From Ignavibacteria bacterium CG2_30_36_16 (GTDB lineage Bacteria; Bacteroidota; Ignavibacteria; Ignavibacteriales; Ignavibacteriaceae): 44,930 nt of DNA. Of this stretch, positions 1-8,033 are shown piece after piece. The position numbers were made by a program, and so were the translations under genes. The notes under the pieces were generated by a model. That model did no database searches. It was not told the DNA's origin and saw nothing but the letters and a program-made list of their open reading frames with translations. How positions within the stretch are numbered: the first letter of the stretch is position 1; each line of letters starts with the position of its first letter. Where the stretch lies: NCBI GenBank assembly GCA_001873185.1, contig MNYQ01000089.1, positions 1 through 44,930 of the forward strand. The letters are read 5' to 3'.

Positions 1-144
1 ATACAAACCCTTGTTTCTGAAGAAAAGGGAATAGGGACTTATGAAATGTTCTTCAATGCTTCAGAACTTCCTAGTGGGGTGTATTTCTACAGATTACAAA
101 CTCGTGATTTTGTAGAAATCAAAAAAATGTTGTTCTTAAAATAA
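1..144 (+). CDS. C-terminus of a T9SS type A sorting-domain protein (5' end outside window)
   Basis: An open frame enters from the left edge and stops at TAA 142-144, giving the last 47 residues. The segment reads as the end of a T9SS type A C-terminal domain: a Phe-Asn-Ala-Ser-Glu-Leu turn, then Pro-Ser-Gly-Val-Tyr-Phe-Tyr-Arg-Leu, and a final Lys-Lys-Met-Leu-Phe-Leu-Lys strand. In the Bacteroidota this domain directs a Sec-exported cargo through the type IX translocon to the cell surface or medium. The passenger domain lies outside the window, so the activity is unknown. The same kind of ending is seen in the complete gene at 14380. Confidence 0.85.
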   Translation: MQTLVSEEKGIGTYEMFFNASELPSGVYFYRLQTRDFVEIKKMLFLK

Positions 145-307
145 TTTATAGCTTGTATAGGTTAGCCGGATTCTCTTTTATGTAAATGGATTTCTCATAA
201 TGTATATTATAGGAAACTTAGTGAATAAAAGAACTTATGTGGGGAAATAATTTCACTTAATTTTTAAGTTGTTTAATTATAACAGCTTAGTTATAACTAA
301 AAATCTT

Positions 308-325
308 TCGAAAATCTATTTTCGA
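308..325. terminator. Short hairpin with trailing T-run, weak terminator candidate
   Basis: TCGAAAA (308-314) pairs perfectly with TTTTCGA (319-325) around a TCTA loop, and CTTTTTA follows. It lies about 165 bases past the stop of the T9SS-tail gene at 144. The stem is short and AT-rich, so termination is only possible, not shown. Confidence 0.3.
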
Positions 326-562
326 CTTTTTACCCTGAACCGCCTGCGAGTTTTACCACAAGTTATTGTAAAGGAACTACTTACTACCTCTTATTTATTT
401 AGCGAATTCCCGTCCCTTCGAAAATAACCACATCAGTACAGATAACTTATTTTATTTTGTTTGCCAACCTCTTATTTGCCGTGTAAATATAAATGTCCGG
501 TTCAGTATTTTCGCAAGCGGTAGCGCTAAATTCTATAATAACCAATTTTCGAGGAGTAAAAT

Positions 563-733
563 ATGAAAGAAGTTATAAACACAACATCGTTTAATATAAA
601 TAGACAAAAAACCAAATTTAGTTGAAAATATTTCAAAGAGTCGATCTTCATTATGCTACCTTTTCTTCTTCTAATTTCAATTCACTGCGAAGCGCTAAGG
701 TCAAAATCCCTACAGGCTAATCTTAGTTATTAA
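563..733 (+). pseudogene. Broken short reading frame with a good ribosome binding site
   Basis: A GAGGAG motif at 551-556 lies seven bases before ATG 563. The frame runs 20 codons to a TGA at 623-625. Read through that stop, the same frame continues to TAA 731-733 and includes a hydrophobic stretch (Ile-Met-Leu-Pro-Phe-Leu-Leu-Leu-Ile-Ser-Ile) that resembles a signal-peptide core. The second stop falls inside the 8-bp target duplication of the neighbouring MITE-like element. I read this as the decayed 5' end of an exported protein. A real 20-residue peptide or chance are alternatives. No family is recognised. Confidence 0.35.
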
Positions 734-734
734 G
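727..734. repeat. Left target-site duplication TTATTAAG
   Basis: TTATTAAG lies immediately outside the left terminal inverted repeat (735-747) and is repeated exactly at 859-866, immediately outside the right one. This is the signature expected from a transposition event that duplicates 8 bp. Confidence 0.75.
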
Positions 735-858
735 CTCACCTTACGCAGAATTTGTCCGTTGGCTAACGGACGAAGCGGTAGCTTCGTAAAAAATTGGTAT
801 TTTTTACGAAGCTTCGCTTCGATTTACAATATAGTTTCGAACTTTTGCGTAAGGTGAG
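735..858. mobile_element. MITE-like 124-bp element with 13-bp perfect terminal inverted repeats
   Basis: The ends CTCACCTTACGCA (735-747) and TGCGTAAGGTGAG (846-858) are perfect reverse complements. The match continues as 15 of 16 positions if one mismatch is allowed. Both ends abut identical TTATTAAG octamers. Inside are two more hairpins. GTCCGTT/AACGGAC (754-760/765-771) has a 4-nt loop. A perfect 14-bp stem at 780-793/800-813 has a 6-nt loop and is extended by CGAAGCG/CGCTTCG (771-777/815-821). The element has no coding capacity, so it must have been moved by a transposase encoded elsewhere. An 8-bp duplication is known from several IS families, and I cannot assign one. Confidence 0.75.
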
Positions 859-866
859 TTATTAAG
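859..866. repeat. Right target-site duplication TTATTAAG
   Basis: Exact copy of 727-734, directly outside the right terminal inverted repeat. Its last two bases also form the edge of the next palindrome (865-995). Confidence 0.75.
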
Positions 867-995
867 GTTAAAATATTATGGCGGAATGATTTTATATTAT
901 TCCAGTATTATGATAATACAATAAAGCATAATTTATATATATCCCCAAGCCTAAAGTATAATTTAATTTATCATCCCGCCTTAATATTTTAACCT
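865..995. repeat. 131-bp imperfect palindrome with 25-nt arms
   Basis: Arms 865-889 and 971-995 are reverse complements at 23 of 25 positions and flank an AT-rich 81-nt middle that contains a small GTATTA/TAATAC hairpin. The middle has no reading frame. It could be a second, older palindromic element, or a structured RNA or terminator in front of the gene at 1098. I see no target duplication around it. Confidence 0.6.
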
Positions 996-1097
996 CAACA
1001 AAAATGAAAAAAATCTAAAATATTATTTCTTTTGTTAGATATAGATAATAAATTAGCCGGGTAGTTTAAGAATCAGATGTAAATAAACGGAGATTGT

Positions 1098-1553
1098 ATG
1101 CCTTATTTAATTATGAAAATTGTCCACTTATTAGCTGTGATTATGTTTGTTGGGAATATTATATCGGCTGTGTTTTGGAAATATTATGCGGACAAGAGAA
1201 AAGATGCCCGGCTGATTGCATTTACTTTTGATGGTATCAGGAAAAGTGATAAAATTTTTACTATGCCCGGCGTTACGATTTTAATATTGTTCGGTATAGG
1301 AGGTGCTTTGCATCGCGGTTTCAATTTAATAACAACAAGTTGGATTTTGTGGTCAGAAATTTTAATTATTATTTCGGGTGCAGCTTATATGGCGAAGGTT
1401 GCGCCGGTTCAAAAAAAAATATCGGCGCTTGCTAATAATCCAGAAAAATTCAATTGGGAAGAATATAATAAACTTGCCAGAACCTGGACGATTTGGGGAA
1501 CCATTGCTCTAATTGCTCCTTTAGCTGCAGTTGTATTGATGACTTTAAAATGA
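1098..1553 (+). CDS. DUF2269-like integral membrane protein
   Basis: A 151-residue hydrophobic protein with about four membrane segments, at roughly residues 3-25, 52-72, 80-100 and 128-149. Its layout matches the DUF2269 family of predicted inner-membrane proteins: an N-terminal Lys-Ile-Val-His-Leu-Leu helix, a cytosolic Lys/Asp-rich loop, then a Trp-Ile-Leu-Trp helix. No function is established for that family. A GGAG motif at 1089-1092 supports the ATG. The stop codon overlaps the start of the downstream sensor kinase (ATGA), so the two are probably co-translated. The pairing might mean a role in signalling, but that is inference. Confidence 0.8.
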   Translation: MPYLIMKIVHLLAVIMFVGNIISAVFWKYYADKRKDARLIAFTFDGIRKSDKIFTMPGVTILILFGIGGALHRGFNLITTSWILWSEILIIISGAAYMAKVAPVQKKISALANNPEKFNWEEYNKLARTWTIWGTIALIAPLAAVVLMTLK

Positions 1554-4500
1554 TAATCATGCGTTTCCTTTTTAAAATTTTTACAGTATTACTAATCGGT
1601 CTGATATTTTATCCAATTAATATTTTTGGGCAGAGTGATGAATTTTCAGGTTATGAGTTTGAGAGTTTTACTGTACAGGATGGATTATCAAGCGATATTG
1701 TCTATTCGCTTCTTCAGGATAAAGAAGGATATATTTACGTTGGTACAAGTACTGGATTGGATAGATATGATGGAATAAGATTTTCAAAGATGCCAATTTT
1801 ATCTACAACAACAACACATAAACAAAACCCAATTCGGTGTTTAGCCGAGGATGAGGAAGAGAATATATGGATTGGCAGTAGATTAAGTGGTTTGATTAAA
1901 TATGATAAAAAGAATAAATACTTCACCCATTTCAATCAAAATCCCTACCAAAACAGTATATCTGACAACTTTATCTGGGCGGTCATCTGCGATACCGGCA
2001 ACATAATTTATGCGGCAACAAGAAGCGGCGTTGATAAGTTTGACACTAAAAAAGAGTTGTTCTCAAAACTGGAAAATGAATCTTCAGTGTCCGGTATTTT
2101 TAGGTTTATAAAGGACGATAAAAATAGAATTTGGGCGCGTAGTTCAAAAGGTGTTTTAATATTGTATCCTAAATTGATGAAACTTCGATTAGTAGATTTT
2201 TCAAATTTGAATATGAACTTAAATTCTTTAGGAACAATTATCGAAGAGCCTGGCTCGGAAGGAAGAGTGTTTTGGATATCAGCAAATAATTTGTTTGTAC
2301 GAATTGATATTAAAAGTAGAGAAACAGATAAATTCGATCTATTGAAACTCGATCCTAATTTGGATAAAGGACGAATAACAAATTTTCTCTTCGATAAAAA
2401 TGGCGATCTCTGGATTGGTTCGAGAGACGGGCTGGGAATACTTAAAAAAAACAAAAACAACTTCAACTATATCCCTTTAGTAAACAATAAGTTTAAAGCG
2501 CCAGGTTTTTCGGGCAATACTATTTCAGGCATATTGCAGGATAAAGCAGGGGTAATATGGGTAAGCACCGAAAATGGTGGAATAAATAAATACGAACAAA
2601 GAAAAATTGTGGTTAGCCCTTTTGACGACTCAATTTCAAAACGATACCGGGATATACTATCTGTACAATTAGTAGCTAATAAGCTTTATTTGGGCGTTAA
2701 GCAAGGATTATTGGAATACGATTTAACTTCGAAAGAACAAAAAGTATATGATAATTTAAATAGTTCGCCGAAGAAATATTCCATTAGATTAACCGATATT
2801 TATCAACAGCCATCCGACCCTAATATTTTATGGATTGCATCAGCGGAGGAGGGGATTCATAGGTTCAACATCAAAACCAAATTACTTGAAAAATTTTGGC
2901 GTCGTGAGATGATTAAAGTTTTATCTTATGATTGTGTAATGGAAGATGATAATCAAAATATTTGGTTTGGAACGACATCTTCAGGAATATATAAATATTT
3001 CCCAAAATCTGATTCAATATATTCTTTCTCCAACAACGCGAATAAATCAGCGCCCAAAGGAGGAATAACCGTTCTTTATAACACTAAAAAGGGAGGTATA
3101 TGGATTGGAACAGACGGCGATGGTTTGCATAAATACAATTCACTTAAAGATGATTTTATAAACGATATCCTTTCCAGGAAAGATTCCACTCTTAAAAATT
3201 TAATAATTAATGCAATTAAAGAAGACGCAAATGATAATTTATGGATTGGTACAAGCAGAGGTTTAGTAAAGCTAAACGTTTTAACAAATGAATTTAAGTT
3301 ATATCCCTTAGAGTCTAAATCAAGAAAAGCAGCGGTATTATCGCTGGAGTTTGATAGTAGTGGTAACTTATGGGTTAGTTCTATGTACAATATTTGCCGC
3401 TTTGATATTCGGCGGGAAATGTTTTCAGTTTACTCACCTGATAAAGGGCAAAATACAAATTACCTGCCGAATTGTTCCCAAGTACTTCCGGATGGAAAAA
3501 TTCTTTTTGGCGGATATTGGAATATTTCATACATAGATCCGGGTCAATTAAATAGCCATCGTCCCGAAATTGTTATCACTCAAATAAAATTGGCTGACCA
3601 AGAGCCTATGATCGACCCCGTATTAAAGGATCATTTTTTAGTTTCACTCTCTTATGATGAAAATTATTTTTCCATCGAATTTAACGCTTTAAGTTTTGCT
3701 TCCCCCGGGAGAAATAAGTTTATCTACATGCTTGAGGGATACGACAAAGAATGGATTGAATCCGGGATGGATCGAATTGCACGATATACAAATGTTGAGC
3801 CGGGCGAATATATATTTGAAGTCAAAGGATCTAATTGTGATGGCGTCTGGAATGAGAAAGGTGCAAGTTTTGCTGTTACAATTCTTCCGCCATTCTACAA
3901 AACAACATGGGCATATTTGTTTTATGTAATTCTTTTAATTCTATTTATTTACGGAATCGTCAAGTTTTTTCTTTACCGGGACCGTCTTCAAAATGAAGCA
4001 ATTCTGAAACGGAAAGAAGCGGAGCAATTACAACAATTAGATCAAATAAAATCACGGTTTTTTGCGAATATTTCACACGAACTTAGAACCCCTTTAACAC
4101 TTATTATTGGACCTTTAGAAAGTTTAATTTCGAAGGAAAAGGGAAACGGGAATTTTCAGCTGATGTACAATCAGGCAAAAAAATTGCTCAACATGATAAA
4201 TCAGCTTCTTGATATTTCGAGACTTGAATCGGGCAAAATGCGTTTGAAAATTTCTAAACGGGACATAATTCAGCATTCGCAAGCGCTCATTTCATCTTTT
4301 CATCCACTTGCAGCAAAAAGGAAAATTAAGCTTTCGTTAATATCTCCACATACTGAATTAAAAACATATTACGATGCTGATAAATACGAAAAGATTTTAA
4401 TCAATCTTTTAAGCAATGCGTTTAAATTCTCGCCGAATGAAGATGAAATAATTGTCACAATTGAATCTTCAAACCTAACAGAATTCAAAGGTCAACCATT

Positions 4501-5641
4501 TCCCGAAGGTTATATACAGATCACGGTTAAGGATAATGGAAGCGGGATTCCGGAAACATCTGCCGAAAAAATATTTGAAAGATTTTATCAGCTTGAAAAT
4601 CAAAACGTGAAAAAATTTGGCGGTACGGGATTAGGATTATCTATTGTAAAAGATTTTGTGGAACTTCACGGCGGACTGATTTACATTAATACAAAAGTAG
4701 AAAAAGGGGCAGAATTTAATTTCATCCTTCCGCTTGGCAAATCAACATTTAAGGATGCCGAGTTTGAACAATACTTTGAAGAAAGCGAAAGTCAAACATC
4801 AACAGAAACGTTGCAAAATACTGTTGAGATAGAAATAACTGAACCAGAAAAGGAAATCAGTTCGAATGATGCCGCGAAAATTATTTTAGTTATTGAAGAT
4901 CATGAAGAGGTGAACGATTATATTAAAAATATACTTTCTAAATATTATAAAGTAATTCAGTCTTATGACGGTGAATCAGGCTTATCCGCTGCTCTAAAAA
5001 CTGTGCCGGACTTAATTGTCAGCGACATTATGATGCCCGGGATTGATGGTTATGAAGTATGCAAACAGTTAAAGACTGACGAGATTACAAGCCATATTCC
5101 TGTAATTCTACTTACCGCCAAAGCAAGTTTGGATAGTAAAATTGAAGGTTTAGAAACAGGCGCTGATGATTATATCACCAAACCATTCAGTGAAGAGGAA
5201 TTAAAGCTTAGAATCAAGAACCTAATTGCAACGAGAGAAAAATTGCGGGAAAAATTTGCCGGACAACTCAACCTTAATCCAACGGAGTTAAGTGTCACTT
5301 CTGCGGACGAAAAGTTTTTAAACAGGGTAAAAGAAGTAGTTGAGAAGAATCTTCCCAATCCGGATTTTAATGTTGAAGACTTTTCCGGGAAAGTAGGAAT
5401 GAGCCGGATGACATTGCATAGAAAGTTAAAAGCGGTAACAGGATTATCTGCTAAAGAGCTAATACAAGAAATGCGCCTGAGACGGGCTGCGCAGCTATTA
5501 GAGAAAAATATTGGCACAATCGCAGAAGTAGCATACGAAGTAGGATTTAAAGAACCCTCGTATTTCACAAAATGTTTTCAAAAAAGATTTAACGTCCTTC
5601 CCTCCGAGTATGTAAAACACGAAATTTCGCCGATCATATAA
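1550..5641 (+). CDS. Hybrid two-component system sensor/response regulator (HTCS type)
   Basis: This 1363-residue protein joins a whole signalling pathway in one chain. In order it has a signal peptide (about 1-25), about twelve or more beta-propeller repeats with Trp-Ile-Gly or Trp-Val-Ser cores, and a Y_Y_Y domain (about 700-770). A membrane helix follows (about 784-809), then a histidine kinase with phospho-acceptor His843 in SHELRTP, an N-box near 950 and the GGTGLGLS loop near 1024. A receiver with Asp1159 in SDIMMPG and an AraC-type HTH (about 1255-1363) complete it. Such regulators sense periplasmic ligands, often glycans, and bind DNA directly. The ATG at 1550 is chosen because it overlaps the preceding stop. 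An upstream in-frame start at 1493 would add 19 residues inside the neighbour and displace the signal peptide; ATG 1559 is also possible. The target genes are unknown. Confidence 0.93.
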   Translation: MIIMRFLFKIFTVLLIGLIFYPINIFGQSDEFSGYEFESFTVQDGLSSDIVYSLLQDKEGYIYVGTSTGLDRYDGIRFSKMPILSTTTTHKQNPIRCLAEDEEENIWIGSRLSGLIKYDKKNKYFTHFNQNPYQNSISDNFIWAVICDTGNIIYAATRSGVDKFDTKKELFSKLENESSVSGIFRFIKDDKNRIWARSSKGVLILYPKLMKLRLVDFSNLNMNLNSLGTIIEEPGSEGRVFWISANNLFVRIDIKSRETDKFDLLKLDPNLDKGRITNFLFDKNGDLWIGSRDGLGILKKNKNNFNYIPLVNNKFKAPGFSGNTISGILQDKAGVIWVSTENGGINKYEQRKIVVSPFDDSISKRYRDILSVQLVANKLYLGVKQGLLEYDLTSKEQKVYDNLNSSPKKYSIRLTDIYQQPSDPNILWIASAEEGIHRFNIKTKLLEKFWRREMIKVLSYDCVMEDDNQNIWFGTTSSGIYKYFPKSDSIYSFSNNANKSAPKGGITVLYNTKKGGIWIGTDGDGLHKYNSLKDDFINDILSRKDSTLKNLIINAIKEDANDNLWIGTSRGLVKLNVLTNEFKLYPLESKSRKAAVLSLEFDSSGNLWVSSMYNICRFDIRREMFSVYSPDKGQNTNYLPNCSQVLPDGKILFGGYWNISYIDPGQLNSHRPEIVITQIKLADQEPMIDPVLKDHFLVSLSYDENYFSIEFNALSFASPGRNKFIYMLEGYDKEWIESGMDRIARYTNVEPGEYIFEVKGSNCDGVWNEKGASFAVTILPPFYKTTWAYLFYVILLILFIYGIVKFFLYRDRLQNEAILKRKEAEQLQQLDQIKSRFFANISHELRTPLTLIIGPLESLISKEKGNGNFQLMYNQAKKLLNMINQLLDISRLESGKMRLKISKRDIIQHSQALISSFHPLAAKRKIKLSLISPHTELKTYYDADKYEKILINLLSNAFKFSPNEDEIIVTIESSNLTEFKGQPFPEGYIQITVKDNGSGIPETSAEKIFERFYQLENQNVKKFGGTGLGLSIVKDFVELHGGLIYINTKVEKGAEFNFILPLGKSTFKDAEFEQYFEESESQTSTETLQNTVEIEITEPEKEISSNDAAKIILVIEDHEEVNDYIKNILSKYYKVIQSYDGESGLSAALKTVPDLIVSDIMMPGIDGYEVCKQLKTDEITSHIPVILLTAKASLDSKIEGLETGADDYITKPFSEEELKLRIKNLIATREKLREKFAGQLNLNPTELSVTSADEKFLNRVKEVVEKNLPNPDFNVEDFSGKVGMSRMTLHRKLKAVTGLSAKELIQEMRLRRAAQLLEKNIGTIAEVAYEVGFKEPSYFTKCFQKRFNVLPSEYVKHEISPII

Positions 5642-5662
5642 AAATTAAAAATTTTTATTTTT
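5640..5662 (+). terminator. AT-only hairpin with T-run after the hybrid regulator
   Basis: AAAAATT (5640-5646) pairs with AATTTTT (5650-5656), overlapping the stop codon, and ATTTTT follows. The stem has no G-C pair, so it is at best a weak intrinsic terminator. Confidence 0.3.
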
Positions 5663-6144
5663 CAGATATAATTTCAAAAAAAGTTTTTTGTTACATCATT
5701 CCTACTAAAAGTTACGCTATCATAATAGTAATTCCATCTATCATTTTAAATTTGCCAAAGAATTTTTATTAAACATTAAACTCATTTTATATCGAAAATT
5801 AATGTTACTTGTTCTTTAGCGTATAGTGTAACTTAGAGAGTGTGCTTAAAGTACACATAGCCAAAACTCAGCGGGAGTACACCAGATGATGTGAAAGAAT
5901 GGTGTTATTTGGGGAATCTTTTTATGGGAACATCGGGGGATGAAATTCGGGGGTGAGAAATTGCGGCATGAGGTTAGTAGTTTCTCCAACTCGATTTTTT
6001 AAGCAATCGAGTTAAAAAAAAATATTACGGGAGTTTAAGGGGTTTTTATTTTTTTAAGGGAACTGCGATACTATTTTAGAGGTGAGTAGATCGGATCCAG
6101 CCCGTTAAGCCGGCTCTTTTAGAACCGGCTTAATGATTTTAAAG
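5642..6144. other. Intergenic region between convergent genes
   Basis: About 500 bases between the convergent regulator and ychF. It contains an AT-only hairpin at 5640-5662, a 9-bp stem AACTCGATT/AATCGAGTT at 5988-6013 followed by an A-run, and a GC-rich hairpin at 6105-6133. The middle (about 5820-5960) is more G-rich and may be decayed coding DNA, but no frame is long enough to identify. Confidence 0.5.
6105..6133 (-). terminator. Hairpin downstream of ychF
   Basis: TTAAGCCGG (6105-6113) pairs with CCGGCTTAA (6125-6133). Past one mismatch the stem gains two more pairs around a TTTTA loop. It begins 12 bases beyond the ychF stop codon on the minus strand. It lacks a T-run on either strand, so it could end transcription or protect the 3' end of the mRNA. 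Confidence 0.45.
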
Positions 6145-7224
6145 TCAACCATGCCGTACAGAAATTATATCCCCATCCTTCACAATGTAATCTTTACCCT
6201 CAAGTCGCCAGACTCCTTGTTCTTTAGCTTTTGCAAATGAACCGGCAGAGATGTAATCGGTATATTGTACAACTTCAGCTCTAATAAACTTATTATAAAA
6301 ATCGGTATGTATCTCACCCGAAGCTTCCTGTGCCGTCATTCCTTTTCTGATCGTCCATGCCCGGCATTCATCTTCCCCTACCGTAAAGAAAGATTGCAGC
6401 CCCAGTAAATGATATGCTTGTTTAATAATATTGTCCAAAGCCGATTCCGTTATCCCGTACTCCTTCATAAATACATCAGTATCCTCTTCTCCCAGTTCAC
6501 TCATCTCCATTTCAATTTGCCCAAAGAAAGTAATTCCCATAGTATTTTGTTTTAATTTAGGTTCAATCATGGAAAGATATTTCTCTTTTTCGGCAGCCTG
6601 ATCTTCGCTCAAATTAACCGCAATAAGCATCGGTTTAAGGGAAAGGAACTGATATGTTTTTAGTATTTGCAGTTCTTCTTTTGCAAACCGATGTTCGCGC
6701 AGCGGCGTTTCGTTTTGAAGAAGATCGTTGCATTTTTCTAATACCGGCAGTTCTCTTTTTAAATGGTCGTCCTGAGTTTTTAAAATTTGCTTCTTCACAT
6801 TATCGAGTCGTTTTTCCACAATTGCAAGATCCGAAAGAATAAATTCAGTTTCAAAAGAATTTATGTCCCGAAGAACATCAACGGAACCGTCAGGATGAGG
6901 AATAGCAGCACTGTTAAATGCCCGAACAACTTGAATTAAAGCATCGTTTGTTTTTACTTTAGAAAGGAAATTGCTTGTAAATTGCGTTGAACCGGAATCG
7001 CCTTTTTGAAGCCCCACCACATCCACAAATTCAATAGCTGCATAAACGATTTTTGGGGGATTAAACATTTCCGCAAGTTGATTCAATCTCTCATCCGGCA
7101 CCTTAATAACTGCTTGATGAGATTCGGATTTACTTAATGTCGCTGCATCAAGATGGGTTTTCGTAATTGTCTGAAACAATGTTGATTTTCCACATAATGG
7201 AAGACCTACAATTCCTATTTGCAT
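6145..7224 (-). CDS. ychF: Redox-regulated ATPase YchF (Obg family)
   Basis: At 359 residues it is close to the usual 363. The N-terminal G domain has a P-loop GLPLCGKS (residues 7-14), a DVVGL switch, and NLSE where most GTPases have NKxD. That replacement is the hallmark of YchF and explains its preference for ATP. A coiled-coil insert lies in the middle, and a TGS domain forms the last 85 or so residues, including the conserved HTDF, FIRAEV and WRLEGKDYIV blocks. YchF associates with ribosomes and is linked to stress responses and translation start selection. The P-loop has Leu-Cys where Asn-Val is usual (GLPNVGKS). It stands alone on the minus strand. Confidence 0.95.
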   Translation of the reverse strand: MQIGIVGLPLCGKSTLFQTITKTHLDAATLSKSESHQAVIKVPDERLNQLAEMFNPPKIVYAAIEFVDVVGLQKGDSGSTQFTSNFLSKVKTNDALIQVVRAFNSAAIPHPDGSVDVLRDINSFETEFILSDLAIVEKRLDNVKKQILKTQDDHLKRELPVLEKCNDLLQNETPLREHRFAKEELQILKTYQFLSLKPMLIAVNLSEDQAAEKEKYLSMIEPKLKQNTMGITFFGQIEMEMSELGEEDTDVFMKEYGITESALDNIIKQAYHLLGLQSFFTVGEDECRAWTIRKGMTAQEASGEIHTDFYNKFIRAEVVQYTDYISAGSFAKAKEQGVWRLEGKDYIVKDGDIISVRHG

Positions 7225-7373
7225 ATTTTTCTCTGATTAATTTACAACCTAAATATATGAATACTTTGAAAGAATTATGCTCGTTTTCTTGTAAAAATTT
7301 TTTTAAGATTTGAACTTTTGAAAAAATTGTTGCGCATTGGTTGTAATATTGATTAAAGATAGAAAGAAGCGGC

Positions 7374-7601
7374 TTGAAAGATGGTTCAGTAAAATCTTTT
7401 GATATAGATGAGATTTGTAATAATCATATTTTGGGCAATATTGATACGACGCTGCGTAATGACGCATTTAAAATTGATGATGAAATTGAAATAAAATTAA
7501 TCGAACAGAAAATTAAAAATATAATGGAAATCCTCTTGCTGGATTTTTTGAACAGCAGTGTAAAAGACAACGGTAATAATGTTTTTTTTAACAGGGCTTG
7601 A
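7374..7601 (+). pseudogene. Truncated GTP cyclohydrolase I (FolE)-like N-terminal fragment
   Basis: A 75-codon frame from TTG 7374, with a GAAAGAAG purine run just upstream. The sequence follows the N-terminal helix region of Bacteroidota FolE from memory: an Asn-His-Ile motif, a Thr-Leu-Arg-Asn-Asp-Ala-Phe element (family: T-P-L-R-x-D-A-F), then a helix ending Ile-Met-Glu-Ile-Leu and a Ser-Val-Lys-Asp segment. It then degrades where the family has TPKRVAKM and stops. The whole catalytic domain with its zinc and GTP-binding residues is missing; the complete enzyme is about 200-220 residues. The next gene on the opposite strand ends three bases later. I read it as a remnant, not an active enzyme. 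The homology is by eye. Confidence 0.45.
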
Positions 7602-7604
7602 GTG

Positions 7605-8033
7605 CTATTTCCAGAACCCATATTTTTTAATATGGCGATATGCCATATAGCCAACTGCAGCAGTTTGAGTAAGTCCCAAAATAGTTCTAACCATACTAAA
7701 TTTTTGATTTTCTTTATAAATGTTATAAAGCGGCAACAAAATATTTTGCGGAAGCGCTGCATTATTTAGATTGGGTGAAGATGCTTTGTTGAGACTGTTC
7801 AATTTAAGAATAAGAAAGTTTGCATCGTTTAATAATTGAGTATCAAAATTTAAAGATGAAAGATTGTCCTCAGAAAATATATCCGACAAATAATCAGCAC
7901 GATTAAAAAAAGTTTCGAAGTTAGTTTTTGCTTTAACAGAATCGGAGCGCGGATTACCGGCAGATTCTGTTTGAGAGAAAAGAACAGCCGGGAATAATAG
8001 TAAAAGCGAAAAAAAGAAAACTGGTTTAATCAT
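7605..8033 (-). CDS. Small exported hypothetical protein
   Basis: A 142-residue protein that I do not recognise. It opens with Met-Ile-Lys-Pro, a hydrophobic Phe/Leu core and an Ala-Val-Leu-Phe-Ser-Gln junction, which is a typical cleavable signal peptide (about 1-20). A polar, Asn/Ser-rich middle follows. Near the C-terminus is a moderately hydrophobic segment (about 115-131, Leu-Gly-Leu-Thr-Gln-Thr-Ala-Ala-Val-Gly-Tyr) before a basic tail, so it may be periplasmic or membrane-attached. There is no Cys after the signal, so it is not a lipoprotein. It is transcribed towards ychF, but 380 bases and the folE-like fragment separate them. Confidence 0.6.
   Translation of the reverse strand: MIKPVFFFSLLLLFPAVLFSQTESAGNPRSDSVKAKTNFETFFNRADYLSDIFSEDNLSSLNFDTQLLNDANFLILKLNSLNKASSPNLNNAALPQNILLPLYNIYKENQKFSMVRTILGLTQTAAVGYMAYRHIKKYGFWK

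Larger units (their letters stand above)
145..1097. other. Long non-coding, repeat-rich intergenic region
   Basis: About 950 bases without an intact gene. The first part (145-540) is AT-rich and holds only small inverted repeats: 255-269, a perfect 14-nt palindrome at 287-300, and a 7-bp stem at 308-325 followed by a short T-run. After that come a broken short frame (563-733), a MITE-like element with target duplication (727-866) and a 131-bp palindrome (865-995). A four-codon start-stop (Met-Lys-Lys-Ile) lies at 1004-1018. I see no clear promoter. The concentration of repeats suggests a neutral site that accumulates small mobile DNA. Confidence 0.7.

Noticed and set aside
287-300. Perfect 14-nt palindrome TTAGTTATAACTAA as an operator
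   Set aside because: It is all-AT apart from one symmetric pair, far from any gene start and not repeated elsewhere in the window.
623-625. In-frame TGA as recoding (selenocysteine or code change)
   Set aside because: No adjacent selenocysteine-like structure was seen, TGA ends other genes here (for example ychF), and simple decay explains it.
727-995. CRISPR-like repeats
   Set aside because: The repeats are inverted rather than regularly spaced direct repeats, and no cas genes are present.
1493-1549. Upstream ATG of the hybrid regulator frame
   Set aside because: The added residues lie inside the preceding gene, are Cys/Ser-rich and would bury the signal peptide; the ATGA overlap start at 1550 is more natural.
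5988-6013. 9-bp hairpin AACTCGATT/AATCGAGTT as a terminator
   Set aside because: It is followed by an A-run on the plus strand, has no T-run on the minus strand, and lies 350 bases past the regulator gene.
7424-7762. 112-codon minus-strand frame overlapping the exported hypothetical protein
   Set aside because: It overlaps a frame with a clean signal peptide and is antisense to the folE-like fragment; it looks like a shadow frame.
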